A stretch of 36,571 bases of DNA. It comes from a virus. The notes under the pieces are model-generated. The model was not told where the DNA came from and searched no databases. It saw only the letters and a list, made by a program, of their open reading frames with translations. The stretch covers positions 1 through 36,571 of IMG/VR virus record IMGVR_UViG_3300002223_000017; one strand, given 5' to 3'. Within the stretch, counting starts at the first letter, position 1. The number at the start of each line of letters is the position of its first letter. Below, in pieces: positions 6,868 through 16,405 of the stretch. Made by a program: the position numbers and the translations under genes.

Positions 6868-7478
6868 TAGAACTCAACCCCATCTAGTACCGCTTGAAAC
6901 TCTTCATCGGTAGGGATAGACGTTAGTTTGGCATGATACGAGTTCACTGCATCCCATATATTACTCGCCCATAGGATAAATCTTACCGAAATATCGTAGC
7001 GTGACGAAGCAGGTACAGCGGCATATTTTGCAAAGCTCTCAATACTTTTGTAATCGGTTTGGTTATCAGCATCATATTGCTTAACGTGAGCGTTGATATG
7101 CTGATAAGTCATGCCCTTAAAATGAGATATTGCCTGTTCTAACACTTCTGCCTGAGTCCTAAAATCAAATAATTCAGTAGTTCCGTCGCTATTGACTTTA
7201 TTATGCTGACTATTGATGGCTATAGCCCACTGTTCATCTGTAACAGCTATATTAGGCTGTGGAATATTTGATATATCGTAATACGCATCTTTGATCATAA
7301 CAGTGCCATATACCGCGTCTATTGCCTCAGATACTAATGAACCGGCTTCATCATAGACCGCTTCACTCGCCGGAGTTATCTCGACCTTTTCAGTTACAGC
7401 TGGGACGAGATTGCCATGTAGTTTCTCGTCGTACCATCCTAAAATCTTCCCTGCCTCGTTAGCGTGTGCGTATTTCAT
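6867..7478 (-). CDS. Tail-fibre-associated protein, possible DUF4376/assembly protein
   Basis: The start lies 9 bases after the tail-fibre stop. The N-terminal 100 residues are beta-rich with the pattern of tail-fibre assembly proteins (GKILGWYDE near residue 11). The middle and C-terminus (residues 105-203) look like the DUF4376-type helical domain with a Phe-Asp-Phe motif. Position directly after the fibre gene fits a fibre chaperone. Moderate certainty. Confidence 0.6.
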   Translation of the reverse strand: MKYAHANEAGKILGWYDEKLHGNLVPAVTEKVEITPASEAVYDEAGSLVSEAIDAVYGTVMIKDAYYDISNIPQPNIAVTDEQWAIAINSQHNKVNSDGTTELFDFRTQAEVLEQAISHFKGMTYQHINAHVKQYDADNQTDYKSIESFAKYAAVPASSRYDISVRFILWASNIWDAVNSYHAKLTSIPTDEEFQAVLDGVEF

Positions 7479-7487
7479 TTTTTCTCC

Positions 7488-8660
7488 TTATGCTGTTATT
7501 GCTCGCCACATATACACCTGTGAAATCGATCCACCGCATTTCATCTTGAAATTTGTAGCTGTAAGTGCGTATGCCGTATTATTAGCCTCAGGCGCATTAG
7601 TGTATGACGTTCCTGTGATCTGAACATTATAATTTGCAGAAGATGCCGCAATTGGTAATGTTACTGTTAGCTCGGTGTTTGGATTTAACGAGACTGTAGT
7701 TCCCCACTGTTCCATTAAGCCGTTCGGAAGAACATTATAGCCGCTTGTTGCGTGGCTGAATGTGCCATCAACATACCCCTTGGTTGCGCCATGTGTGCTA
7801 GTAGTTGGAGTGTCAAACGTGGCCGTACCACTTAGGACAAGATCACCTAATGACGTCATGCTTGCAATTTTTACATCTGACGCCGTCCACGTATAACCGC
7901 CCCCGTTTGCATCGTCTAACGTCCTAAACTCAAGACTATTTCCTTGGGTTGTAGGTGTGTCTCGATTTGAGCGACGAATACCTACGTTATTAGTGTTAGA
8001 CTGAGAATCACCTAGCGCGATTCCTCCGAGTGCTTGATCAGCAGATGATATTTTTAATGTAGACCCGACAAAAGAAGCGTTCTCACTAATAAACTCAGCG
8101 ATATGCCCGTTGTCTAAGATTGCCCCGCCGGTGTTGTTGACTTTGATGCTATCAGTGAAAGTGGGGGAATTTATCGGGGCGAATAGTGATGTTAAAGAAG
8201 CCCACGTAACGCTTTTTAATAATCCGCTTACGCTATCCCATATTCCAAATTTATCGGAATCCACGGGGCTAGCTTTACTGCCTGCTGTGCTTATTTGCCC
8301 ACCGAAACCAGTATCTAGCCAATAAGTAGCATTTGGTGGGGTTTGGTTTGTATTTGGCAAAATAGCTTTATACGTTACTCCATCAGTAAACAAAACAGAG
8401 TCATTTGTTAAATACGCTGTAGCGCTATTCCAATTCCCTTTGAAATTAGCGGCGACTATTGCGGCATCTGATGATGCTTCTGTGCTGATAGCTAAATCAT
8501 CTAAATATGATGCTAGGGCGTTAATTTCAGGAACTGTATTTGTAGAAATATCACCTGTGAATGATTCCCACTCAGAAACAAATAATATTTGCTCTTCTTT
8601 ATTGGTAACCGATGCTGAAGTCCTTGGGTTTGTAACTGAGCTTATTGTTGGCGCTGGCAT
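7488..8660 (-). CDS. Tail fibre protein with gp53-like C-terminal domain
   Basis: The last 85 residues (starting GYNVLPNGLMEQWGT) match the receptor-binding end of many phage tail fibres: a GL..QWG start, a beta-sandwich core and an aromatic end. The middle is rich in Ser, Thr, Asn and Gly with a DTPTTSTHGATKGYVDG collar-type motif, typical of trimeric fibres. It likely decides host binding. The fibre is short (390 aa), which suits a siphovirus tail. Confidence 0.85.
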   Translation of the reverse strand: MPAPTISSVTNPRTSASVTNKEEQILFVSEWESFTGDISTNTVPEINALASYLDDLAISTEASSDAAIVAANFKGNWNSATAYLTNDSVLFTDGVTYKAILPNTNQTPPNATYWLDTGFGGQISTAGSKASPVDSDKFGIWDSVSGLLKSVTWASLTSLFAPINSPTFTDSIKVNNTGGAILDNGHIAEFISENASFVGSTLKISSADQALGGIALGDSQSNTNNVGIRRSNRDTPTTQGNSLEFRTLDDANGGGYTWTASDVKIASMTSLGDLVLSGTATFDTPTTSTHGATKGYVDGTFSHATSGYNVLPNGLMEQWGTTVSLNPNTELTVTLPIAASSANYNVQITGTSYTNAPEANNTAYALTATNFKMKCGGSISQVYMWRAITA

Positions 8661-8662
8661 TT

Positions 8663-9523
8663 TTATAACTCCTTATTTTGTTCAATTTCCCATGAAATAG
8701 TATTCATGTCTAAGTTGTTAGCTCTCGGTTCTACCCGTATAATTTTACCCACAATTATAATGTTCTGAAATTTAGAGCTTTCGCTTTCATCAATAACAAA
8801 CATCATTGGTATATTTCTAGATCGTTTGGCTTTGTCTGACGTTGGAAATAGTAAATTTTGCGTAACTAATGTATCGAAATTAGCTACAGAAACAGTATCG
8901 TTTCCAATCATTCTGTCAGGGAATGAAACATTATCCAGTGTGTCGCCCATATCTTCCTGTTGCCCAGCTATGAGATACCCGCAACTTGTAGCATCTCCTC
9001 CATTTTCAAAAGTAACGCGAACATTGACCCCTAGTTTTTTAATAGGTGTAAATATCGTATCAAAATTAGCCCCATTAAAATTAAAAGTATTGTAAATATA
9101 TTCGTATATATTCCAGACTTCACGACGAGGCACAGGGTAATTTTCAGTTAATAAAACAGCATCTAACGCATCAAGATATTCTATTTTTATATTAACCGCC
9201 GTGAAGTTCCCTATGCCGAGGGTGTTTTTAACTCCCCTCTCGAATTTAACTATTCCATTAGCTGTAAAATTTGTTACAGTGTCTGAGTATAAATCGAACA
9301 TCGCATGAGGGTTTGACACGCTCCAATACGTCCAAAAAACCCCGATGTTAGTTAGTGGGTCATGCCCTACGTTAGGAGTAGCTACAGAGATATAAACATA
9401 GTTTCCTACCCTTGCATAATCACCTATAGCATAATCTACAATAGCATCAAATAGATCTACAACATTAGGGGCATTATTTGAAATAACATCATCGTCTATT
9501 ATTTCTTGTTCAACTCGTATCAT
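8663..9523 (-). CDS. Tail protein with carbohydrate-binding-like segment
   Basis: Residues about 30-70 (Y-x-x-G-x-Y-x-x-x-G-x-x-x-Y followed by P and W) resemble the small carbohydrate-binding repeat seen in phage tail tip proteins. The remainder is beta-rich. It lies between the tape measure and fibre genes, where distal tail and baseplate proteins are encoded, and overlaps the next gene upstream by 4 bases. Confidence 0.6.
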   Translation of the reverse strand: MIRVEQEIIDDDVISNNAPNVVDLFDAIVDYAIGDYARVGNYVYISVATPNVGHDPLTNIGVFWTYWSVSNPHAMFDLYSDTVTNFTANGIVKFERGVKNTLGIGNFTAVNIKIEYLDALDAVLLTENYPVPRREVWNIYEYIYNTFNFNGANFDTIFTPIKKLGVNVRVTFENGGDATSCGYLIAGQQEDMGDTLDNVSFPDRMIGNDTVSVANFDTLVTQNLLFPTSDKAKRSRNIPMMFVIDESESSKFQNIIIVGKIIRVEPRANNLDMNTISWEIEQNKEL

Positions 9524-9837
9524 ACTGCTACTTTTGTTCCAAACATAATAACTCCATCATCTAAAAAAGTATAGTTTATGCCTGATGAAAATGTAATTGA
9601 TACCCCTTCTTCCCAAATAAATGGTATGTTTGTTTGTGGGTATGTCGCACCTACTATAGACGCTTTCATCCTAACACCCCGTAATGGGGTAGGATTATTT
9701 TGATCATCCACAATCCTTACTCCTCTAGTAAGTGTGACTGTATCAATGCTTTGCCCAGATGGGATATCTGCCGATGTATACGTTGTAGTTGTATTAACTT
9801 TTAACCCGCCCTTAGGGATGATAAAAAATGTTTGCAT
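9520..9837 (-). CDS. Hypothetical tail protein (105 aa)
   Basis: A short beta-rich protein that starts one base inside the tape-measure stop and overlaps the following tail gene by 4 bases. Both overlaps indicate co-translation. By position it is a candidate distal tail or tail-tip component, but no family was recognised. Confidence 0.6.
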   Translation of the reverse strand: MQTFFIIPKGGLKVNTTTTYTSADIPSGQSIDTVTLTRGVRIVDDQNNPTPLRGVRMKASIVGATYPQTNIPFIWEEGVSITFSSGINYTFLDDGVIMFGTKVAV

Positions 9838-12800
9838 TATGATACCGCCTCTATATTTTGGTTAGATACAAGTATTCCATTAGAAATATCCCGTGACTCA
9901 TTTAATACTCTAATTATATCATTCAATTTTTCATTCTGTTTTATCTGTTGAATGATTAAGGCTTCATGATTGAATCTTAGCGTATCATTCACGGTTAATA
10001 AAGAAACATCAGGGGTCAATGCCACAGACTCAAATTTATTAGCTATAACCGCTTTTGCAAAAGCGATGTCACGACTTTTTGTATCAGCTGAATCTTCAAT
10101 GGCCTGTAAATACGACCTAGCATCGTCTATTGCTTTGCCACCTATGTCCTTGATGTCAACTGCTCCGGCTTCTATTGAATCAATCATTTCATTAAATGAT
10201 TGACTGAATACCATGAATGAACCGACCGTATCGGATTTAATAGTATCCGTTCTAAGCTCTTTAACAAAATCCACTATTTCATTATTAAAATCCGCAAGCG
10301 AGGACATGTTTTCGGCTACTAGCTCGATTGAATCAATATAGTCTAGGGCCTCAGTTGCTCCGCCAGCAAAAGCTACTCCAAGCTCATTTGTTATCCGAGT
10401 GAGGATTTTCTCTTGATCACCAAGAGCCGACACATTTTGGAGTAATAGAGTTTGGATTTCCGAGTCTGTGAGGTTTATTGTTGATATTGCGTCGATTTGA
10501 TCTTGTAGGTATTCGGCTACACTTCTTTCACCCCTTAAATTATCAACATCTGATATAGCTTGATTTAGTCGCTTAGTCTCATAAAATGTTGTACCAGTTA
10601 TTGAATCGAATGCGTCCTGAAAATCAAGCGAAGCATCTTTTAGATTGTTGACTCCCTCGATCGCCCCAGTAGCAAAATCCGAAATAGCATCTAACGCATC
10701 ATTGATGTACGAAACTACCTCTTCTCGATCAAAACGATCTATTCCTCCAAAGCCTATCGATGATAAATTTTCAGATAAATACGCAACATACTTAAGTGTG
10801 GCTTCTGTATTACCAGCCAATACTCTTGTGTCAAGATACGCTGTGCCGCCATTACCGCCATAAGAACCTAAAGACAGCCCTGTTGCGGCGGATGCACCCG
10901 TCACTAAATTGCCGACTGCTCTCCGTCTCCATTCCTCAGTTTTGCCTGCAAGTACAACATCTTGTGCAACTTTATATGAAAGACTCCCTATGTCTCTCAT
11001 ATACTGTTGAAGTAAGGACTGAGCCTCTACTTTTCCAACTGAACCTTGGCGACCGATTACCTCTAATAACTCAATCTGTCTATCTAATCTGCTGGTTATT
11101 AGTTCGGTTTCGCTATCAAATCTTGCGCCTTGTGCTTGTACATCTGCTATTGCTCCGCCGACTCCTCCGCCACTGCTTCCACCCGAGCCGCCCATAGATG
11201 TTAGCTGTCCGATTAGAGGTATAACTGCCGCTGTGGTAGTTGCTACTGCTGGCATATTTAGCGGAAAAGGAGCCGACCCCCACGCAGAAATAATAGCTTG
11301 TATCCCTTGGGCTATACCTAGAGTAGCTGATACCACTTGCATCGCTTCCGCACCCCTAGACCCCTCCTCAAAGAACCCAGCCGCCGCACCTGCTAGATTT
11401 GCATATCCTGCTATTTGATGCTCGGAATGTTCTTCTTCATTCTTTTGATACTCAATAGTTCCTTTTTCAAAGTTCTTTTTGTTTTTTTGGTACTTCTCGT
11501 CCTCTTTTTGAAGATTTGACATTGCTTTACTAATTGATGATACGGCTTTTGGTATTCCCTCTAACCCTTCGGTTTCAAATTCAATCTTAAAGGTATCAAT
11601 TTCTATTTTTGAAAGCTCTTCGTTCATTTGATCTGTAGCTCGTTTTGCTAATTCAGGAGCTACGCCACTTAACGATTCGATTAATTCAGCATACTTATTT
11701 TTAATCTTCTCACTATCTTGTAATGATGCTTCATAGATTGTTAAAGCCGCATTTGCTTGACGCTGCGCAATAGTATTTAAAATTTCGTTTTCGATATCTA
11801 GTTTCTTTTGATTTGCTTGTTTGTCTAACTCTTCTTTTTTTAAGTTAAATTCTCTTTGAATTTCAAGCTCTGAGCCTTTGATACCTTTGAATTTTTCTAA
11901 CTGATCTTCTTTGACAAATTCAAGTTTTTTATATGCTTGCTCTTCTTCGTTAAGCGTTGATAAAATAGCCTCACGGTCATTTGTTTTTTTGAATTCGTTT
12001 AACTCTTCGTTGAGTTTTTTTATTCTTTCGGCTTCTGCTTCCGCTTCCTTTTGCGCTTCGGTCTTTTTTTCTTCTTTAGGTTTGCCTGATGCTATTTGAC
12101 TCTCTAGCATCTTGATTGTTTCTTCTAGTGATTGTACTTTAGGGTCTTTTTTGTCTTCTGCTTTACCAGTTGTAGGCTTAAAATCACGCACTAATCGATA
12201 AGCTTCGCGAGTTTCTTCTAATTTTTGTTTTAAGTCTGCAAGGTCTGATTTTTCACGCTGATAATCTTTTTCGCTTTGGAATATCCCCTTTGTTCTTGCG
12301 TCTGCCTCTGCGGCTCTTAAGTCTGCGGCTAACTCTTGGGTAGCATCGAATAAAACTGTTTTGCGATATTCTAGTTGAGCTTTAGTTAGCTTATTTAGTG
12401 ATTCTGTAGTATTATCTAAGCTTTTATTGAGTTCATCGGAATCATTCTTTGCGTCAAAAAACGAAGTAGCCAAAATAGCAACGGTTGAGGCTACTGCTAC
12501 GAATGGGATAGCTTTTAATGCCATACCCATAAAACCTGCTGATACACCTGCGGCACGTAATGCGTAGGCGTGTTGTGTTTGAGCTAATGCGGAAGTTTCA
12601 GCCGCCAAAGCTTCCGCACGTAATGCGGCTATCTCTGCGGTAGTTGCAATACGGTTATTAATCACACCTGTTGTTGCCGCATTTGTAGCTATTGTTCGTG
12701 CCTCTGTGGCATAAGCCCCCATCGTTTGAGCCAATGTTTCAGCTTCGGTTATTGCAAGATTTGAAGCTTTAGCGGCACTATTTATTTTAATAACTTCCGT

Positions 12801-13772
12801 TGATGCAGTAGTCCACATCGCCGCCGCTTTTTGCGCTCCGTACATTACTACTAAAGCGGTAGCTAGTCCTTCTATAATGCTTTCATACTCTTTAAGTGTA
12901 GTGATTGTTTCGCCTATTGCACTTTTGCCACTTTTTAGTGATTCGCTTGCGTCTTTGACTGCTCCCGATAGTGCCGACGTAAACCCGATTGATTTATCTA
13001 GCTCTTGGGCGAATAACATTGCTTCTGTTTTGAAGTTAACCATTGCTTCAGACATTCCGAAATAAGACTGCTTGAAATCATCCTCCACTGCTGAGGACAT
13101 TTTAAGAAGTGCGGCGGCTACTCTTCCCGCTGTTAATTCTCCATTTTCTGCCATTTTTCGCAATGATCCTACCGGAACATCCAAGCCCTCTGCAAGTTTA
13201 CGCATCAGGTATGGTGAAGCTTCCATAAGGCTATTAAACTCTTCACCTCTTAGAACGCCCGACCCCATAGCCTGAGAGAATTGTAAAATAGCACTTGATG
13301 ATTCGGTAGCGGTTGCCCCTCCTAGTTTTAACCCTTTAGCAAATGTTTCTACTACTTGGTTTACCGCTTCGGTCGAAACTTTCATTTCTTTTAATGCAGG
13401 ATTTAATTTTATAAATAGGGTTGTAATATCTTGAAGTGGTGCACGTGCATCGATTGAAATTTGGTAAAGCTCTTTTTGTTGCGCTACGAATTCGGTCATA
13501 GAATCGGTTGCTAGTTTTAAGCGTCCGTCCATTCGGTTAATAGTATCAGCCGCTACTACTGAGCCAGTGGCTAAGGCTCCTAGTGATAATCCAGTTAGTG
13601 CAGTTCCATAGCGTAATACTGAGCTTGTAGCGTTTCCTACTGATGAAGATAGCTTGTTGGTAGAACCCTCGGCTTTGCCTGATGCGTTGGCAAGACTATT
13701 TAAGTCTTTTTCACCTTGTTTGATTTGTGTACTATCGACCTTAAGGGTAAGAGAGTGGACTTCATTAGGCAT
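9837..13772 (-). CDS. Tail tape measure protein
   Basis: This is the longest gene (1311 residues). Residues about 75-245 match the tape-measure N-terminal domain seen in many siphoviruses (blocks such as MDGRLKLATDSMTEF, SGVLRGEEFNSLMEASP and MAENGELTAGRVAAAL). Two hydrophobic stretches (about 420-440 and 810-840) and long Lys/Glu-rich coiled coils (480-720) follow. The protein sets tail length; on the usual 1.5 angstrom per residue rule this predicts a tail of roughly 190-200 nm. Confidence 0.93.
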   Translation of the reverse strand: MPNEVHSLTLKVDSTQIKQGEKDLNSLANASGKAEGSTNKLSSSVGNATSSVLRYGTALTGLSLGALATGSVVAADTINRMDGRLKLATDSMTEFVAQQKELYQISIDARAPLQDITTLFIKLNPALKEMKVSTEAVNQVVETFAKGLKLGGATATESSSAILQFSQAMGSGVLRGEEFNSLMEASPYLMRKLAEGLDVPVGSLRKMAENGELTAGRVAAALLKMSSAVEDDFKQSYFGMSEAMVNFKTEAMLFAQELDKSIGFTSALSGAVKDASESLKSGKSAIGETITTLKEYESIIEGLATALVVMYGAQKAAAMWTTASTEVIKINSAAKASNLAITEAETLAQTMGAYATEARTIATNAATTGVINNRIATTAEIAALRAEALAAETSALAQTQHAYALRAAGVSAGFMGMALKAIPFVAVASTVAILATSFFDAKNDSDELNKSLDNTTESLNKLTKAQLEYRKTVLFDATQELAADLRAAEADARTKGIFQSEKDYQREKSDLADLKQKLEETREAYRLVRDFKPTTGKAEDKKDPKVQSLEETIKMLESQIASGKPKEEKKTEAQKEAEAEAERIKKLNEELNEFKKTNDREAILSTLNEEEQAYKKLEFVKEDQLEKFKGIKGSELEIQREFNLKKEELDKQANQKKLDIENEILNTIAQRQANAALTIYEASLQDSEKIKNKYAELIESLSGVAPELAKRATDQMNEELSKIEIDTFKIEFETEGLEGIPKAVSSISKAMSNLQKEDEKYQKNKKNFEKGTIEYQKNEEEHSEHQIAGYANLAGAAAGFFEEGSRGAEAMQVVSATLGIAQGIQAIISAWGSAPFPLNMPAVATTTAAVIPLIGQLTSMGGSGGSSGGGVGGAIADVQAQGARFDSETELITSRLDRQIELLEVIGRQGSVGKVEAQSLLQQYMRDIGSLSYKVAQDVVLAGKTEEWRRRAVGNLVTGASAATGLSLGSYGGNGGTAYLDTRVLAGNTEATLKYVAYLSENLSSIGFGGIDRFDREEVVSYINDALDAISDFATGAIEGVNNLKDASLDFQDAFDSITGTTFYETKRLNQAISDVDNLRGERSVAEYLQDQIDAISTINLTDSEIQTLLLQNVSALGDQEKILTRITNELGVAFAGGATEALDYIDSIELVAENMSSLADFNNEIVDFVKELRTDTIKSDTVGSFMVFSQSFNEMIDSIEAGAVDIKDIGGKAIDDARSYLQAIEDSADTKSRDIAFAKAVIANKFESVALTPDVSLLTVNDTLRFNHEALIIQQIKQNEKLNDIIRVLNESRDISNGILVSNQNIEAVS

Positions 13773-13808
13773 AGATAATTCCTTGGAGGGTTTCGTTATC
13801 TAATTATA
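13772..13808 (-). promoter_or_regulatory. TATAAT box and hairpin before the tape-measure gene
   Basis: On the minus strand TATAAT reads at 13808-13803. TAGATAA and TTATCTA (13796-13802 and 13772-13778) can pair around a 17-nt loop that holds the AAGGA ribosome site, and the stem touches the start codon. Both could limit or boost tape-measure expression. No good -35 is seen. Confidence 0.3.
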
Positions 13809-13826
13809 CCTAATGCGTGGATGAGG

Positions 13827-14623
13827 CTATTCAACTACCTTAGCAATGCCCTTCAATGCCTCTGCAAAAGAGTTGTTTTTGATAGGTTTTGCACTCCCGA
13901 AAGGTGGAGACGATTGAGGGTTCCTATCGCTTACTTTATTGCAGTATGCTTGTGACATTTTTTTAAGTATCAGCACTTCATCACTGCTTAAATATACATC
14001 ACACCGCGACATATAAGCATCTATCTCTTGGAATGAAATAGGGCTTAACCCCATACCGTTAGATGAACACCATCCGAGATTACTAAGATGATTTATGAGA
14101 TACTCAGCCCCACCAATATCAGGGTATTCGAGCTTTTGCCATTCTCCTCTTGACTTTGCCTTGTCTGGCTTGTAATCTTTATCGGGAGTAGATTGAGCGT
14201 AACCACTCTGTGCGGCGTATGTTACAAGTCGCTCTCCGATTTCTTCAAAGACTTTCCCGATTGCTCCGAGAAGTGCTTAACTTGTAGTGCTATTACTGTG
14301 GATTTTTTCAAAATATCAATGGCTTTTAGCATATCGAAGTCCTCATCTACGCCGTCCCATCCATCAATCAGCGTCGCGTACATTTCCCTGCTTAACTCTT
14401 CGAGCAATTCGTCTTTTAATTGTTTTTTATCATTCAAATTTGATTCATATTTCATGAGTTCAAAATATCTTAATCGCATTGCGTTTTGAGCTATTGAACC
14501 TTTGAACGACTTAAGTTGATGCACGAACAATGTCACGCCTGTTTCTAGGTCTGTTTCAATATCAATTATTTTGAGAGGTTTTGAAGGTGTGTTTCCGATG
14601 TTGCAGAGTTGGTTGATAGTCAT
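13827..14623 (-). CDS. Tail assembly chaperone GT, made by -1 frameshift
   Basis: Joining 14623-14252 and 14252-13827 by a -1 shift at GGGAAAG gives a 265-residue protein: the first 124 residues of G followed by 141 residues from the second frame. That frame has no good start near its beginning, opens just upstream of the slip site and runs to 13827. Its end contains a small conserved-looking phage domain (GLSPISFQEIDAYM). In lambda the G and GT chaperones load the tape measure and recruit tail tube subunits; the next gene here is the tape measure. Confidence 0.82.
14222..14623 (-). CDS. Tail assembly chaperone G
   Basis: This 133-residue product ends at the 0-frame stop (14222). It is mostly helical and acidic, with the usual size and place for a siphovirus G-type chaperone between tail tube and tape-measure genes. 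The slippery site lies 10 codons before its stop, so most ribosomes make G and a minority make GT. Confidence 0.8.
   Translation of the reverse strand: MTINQLCNIGNTPSKPLKIIDIETDLETGVTLFVHQLKSFKGSIAQNAMRLRYFELMKYESNLNDKKQLKDELLEELSREMYATLIDGWDGVDEDFDMLKAIDILKKSTVIALQVKHFSEQSGKSLKKSESDL
14252..14258 (-). promoter_or_regulatory. Programmed -1 frameshift site GGGAAAG
   Basis: In the 0 frame the codons read TCG GGA AAG, giving the X XXY YYZ pattern G GGA AAG. This is the same heptamer used by lambda G/T. After slipping, the ribosome continues in the frame of the downstream ORF. Confidence 0.85.
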
Positions 14624-14624
14624 A

Positions 14625-14650
14625 ATATCCCCTTTTTAGGAGATATTATA
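14625..14650 (-). promoter_or_regulatory. TATAAT box and SD hairpin before the tail chaperone gene
   Basis: TATAAT reads on the minus strand at 14650-14645. The segments 14639-14646 and 14625-14632 can form an 8-bp stem (one G-U) that covers the GGGG ribosome site. A transcript begun at this box would lack the 5' arm, so the hairpin would act only on read-through RNA. Confidence 0.3.
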
Positions 14651-14655
14651 GCAAA

Positions 14656-15165
14656 TTAAGCTGTTGTTCCAGCCGCCTTATATAACAATGGTACTTCCAT
14701 AAATTCAATTGTAGTTTCATACACCACGCTTGAATCCATAGTTACAGGCATAGCCAGAGCAACCACTTTGATCTCACAAACGATATACGTCGGGTGTGGT
14801 GTTGCCCCTGCTGCGGGTTCATCGTCAAGCGTAAGGATAAGGTTGCGATAACCTGCCGTAGTTCCTGCCGTTGAGTGTGCCAATACTAGATCAGCTTGAC
14901 CAGTAGCGTTAGCTGCATCGAATACAACCGATAAGGTCATATTGCCAGCAGTTTGCCCGCCGATTGATTTTTTAAATCCGCCCCCAAATACTGAAAGCGT
15001 ATTAACCGCCCACGTACCAAAATCGATATTACCACTTGCCGTGATATTCTCGATCTCTTTTGCTGTTGCCAATGCTGTTTCAATATTTGAAACCGCCGCA
15101 TAAGTTCCTGCTGCCGCTAAGTGAAACGTTGTTGAAATTCCGTCTACTGATGGGATATCAGCCAT
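14656..15165 (-). CDS. Major tail tube protein
   Basis: A 169-residue beta-rich, Ala/Thr-rich protein with a GTWAVNTLSVFGGGFKKSIGG-like centre (split here at the 20-residue limit) and a conserved ITASG start to strand 2. Size and position, between the tail terminator and the G/GT chaperones, are those of a siphovirus tail tube protein. It polymerises around the tape measure. Confidence 0.75.
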   Translation of the reverse strand: MADIPSVDGISTTFHLAAAGTYAAVSNIETALATAKEIENITASGNIDFGTWAVNTLSVFGGGFKKSIGGQTAGNMTLSVVFDAANATGQADLVLAHSTAGTTAGYRNLILTLDDEPAAGATPHPTYIVCEIKVVALAMPVTMDSSVVYETTIEFMEVPLLYKAAGTTA

Positions 15166-15189
15166 GTGTATGTCCTTGTGTTAAAATTT

Positions 15190-15540
15190 TTAATACTCTA
15201 AAAGAGTACAGACCAAACCAGTCCCGCCAGTAATTGCAATCGTCCCGCGTAGATATTCTGCAATCGCTTCCGTACTGATAGACTTAACCGCACCTGCGGC
15301 GATAGAACCGACCGAGAACCCAGCTGATACATCAACTGAACCCACCCCTGATACATTAATTGATGTAGAACTTGCTCCATCAATAACTGGAGTCAGCGCC
15401 CCCGCTGTTGCATTACGAAAAATAAGAGTTTGGATAGCTCCTGATTTATACGTAAAAGTATCCAGAGTTCCAGTTAGGGTAGTTTCTGCAATCGTCACTA
15501 CTCCGCTACTTCTAGCTTGCGTTGGTACGATAGTTGCCAT
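15190..15540 (-). CDS. Hypothetical structural protein between tail terminator and tail tube (116 aa)
   Basis: It is low in charge, rich in Ser, Thr, Gly, Ala and Val, and predicted all-beta, like small decoration or tail-tube-associated proteins. AAGGAG is at proper distance before its ATG. A TATAAT box (minus strand, 15584-15579) lies in the gap upstream. The specific role is unknown. Confidence 0.6.
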   Translation of the reverse strand: MATIVPTQARSSGVVTIAETTLTGTLDTFTYKSGAIQTLIFRNATAGALTPVIDGASSTSINVSGVGSVDVSAGFSVGSIAAGAVKSISTEAIAEYLRGTIAITGGTGLVCTLLEY

Positions 15541-15587
15541 GTATTCTCCTTGTTTTAAGTTTGAGATTTCTCATTCAAATTATAACA

Positions 15588-15995
15588 CTACTTTGAAATG
15601 ACTTTATATTGCACCGTTACTGGAATCATATACGCACCGTTATCCATTTGTAAACCACCCGAAGCATAAGTGGGACGGCTTACTTTTAACTCTCCACTGA
15701 TTGCGGTTGTGTTTGGCAAGGCGTTAATAATTTTGTCGGCAATTTGGGCGGCTTTTATTTCTCCTAAATCGCCTTTTATTACGCAATCGCACTGGATAAG
15801 CCCTGCTTGCAATATTCCACCATCGAATGAGAATGTTGAAGTGGGTATAGGCATTACGTGGATGCGCACATATTCGTCAGGCAATACGGTCATGCTTGCG
15901 TTCGGGTATTTCCTATTTGGATAAAGTACCGTTGGAAGTGTAGCAATGCCTACTATTTTGGTAAAAATTGAAGTTAATAGCGTTTCATGTGTCAT
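15588..15995 (-). CDS. Tail terminator protein (DUF4128-like)
   Basis: It has the N-terminal helix, the PNRKYPNAS turn, and the DEYVRIHVMP strand followed by Gly-rich and QCDCVIKGDLG segments of the DUF4128/gpU-like tail terminator group. These proteins cap the tail tube and join it to the head. The ATG overlaps the previous gene by 4 bases. Confidence 0.7.
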   Translation of the reverse strand: MTHETLLTSIFTKIVGIATLPTVLYPNRKYPNASMTVLPDEYVRIHVMPIPTSTFSFDGGILQAGLIQCDCVIKGDLGEIKAAQIADKIINALPNTTAISGELKVSRPTYASGGLQMDNGAYMIPVTVQYKVISK

Positions 15996-16405
15996 TTAAA
16001 CCCTTTTAAACTATTTTGTATTTCAGCGATACTAAGGCGAAAAAATCCTGCGGGTGCTTGAGTTGAGAAGTGATTAATAACTTTTGTACTATTTGCCCAC
16101 GGAAATAATCCATACTCTAGCTTCCGAATATAATCGAGATTATTAGTCAAATAGAACACTTTACCACTTGCAATTTTAGCAGTTGCCAAAGCGTCCATAG
16201 TTGCATCATTAGCACGTCGTGTTTCGCTTGTTTCGCTTGAAGCTGTGCCGATAGTAGCAAACCAGTTCCCCCTAGCTCTTCCAGTATCAGCAGGAGTTTT
16301 GCGAATGATTAAATCTGAAGCCGTTGCACATATTTGAGTTACTGAGTTATCAATGCTTAAATTGGTTCTTTTGGCATATCCCGCTATACCTGATGCAAAA
16401 CTCAT
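15992..16405 (-). CDS. HK97 gp10-like neck or minor tail protein
   Basis: Residues near 35-48 (KTPADTGRARGNWFA) match the core T-P-x-DTG-x-x-x-x-W block of the gp10-like/neck family, and the LEYG motif is near residue 95. The ATG overlaps the head-closure gene by 4 bases. It sits in the standard connector order. Confidence 0.75.
   Translation of the reverse strand: MSFASGIAGYAKRTNLSIDNSVTQICATASDLIIRKTPADTGRARGNWFATIGTASSETSETRRANDATMDALATAKIASGKVFYLTNNLDYIRKLEYGLFPWANSTKVINHFSTQAPAGFFRLSIAEIQNSLKGFK

Noticed and set aside
13827-14054. Independent 75-residue gene from the ATG at 14054
   Set aside because: The frame is open far upstream and overlaps G through a correct GGGAAAG site; the ATG has no ribosome site.
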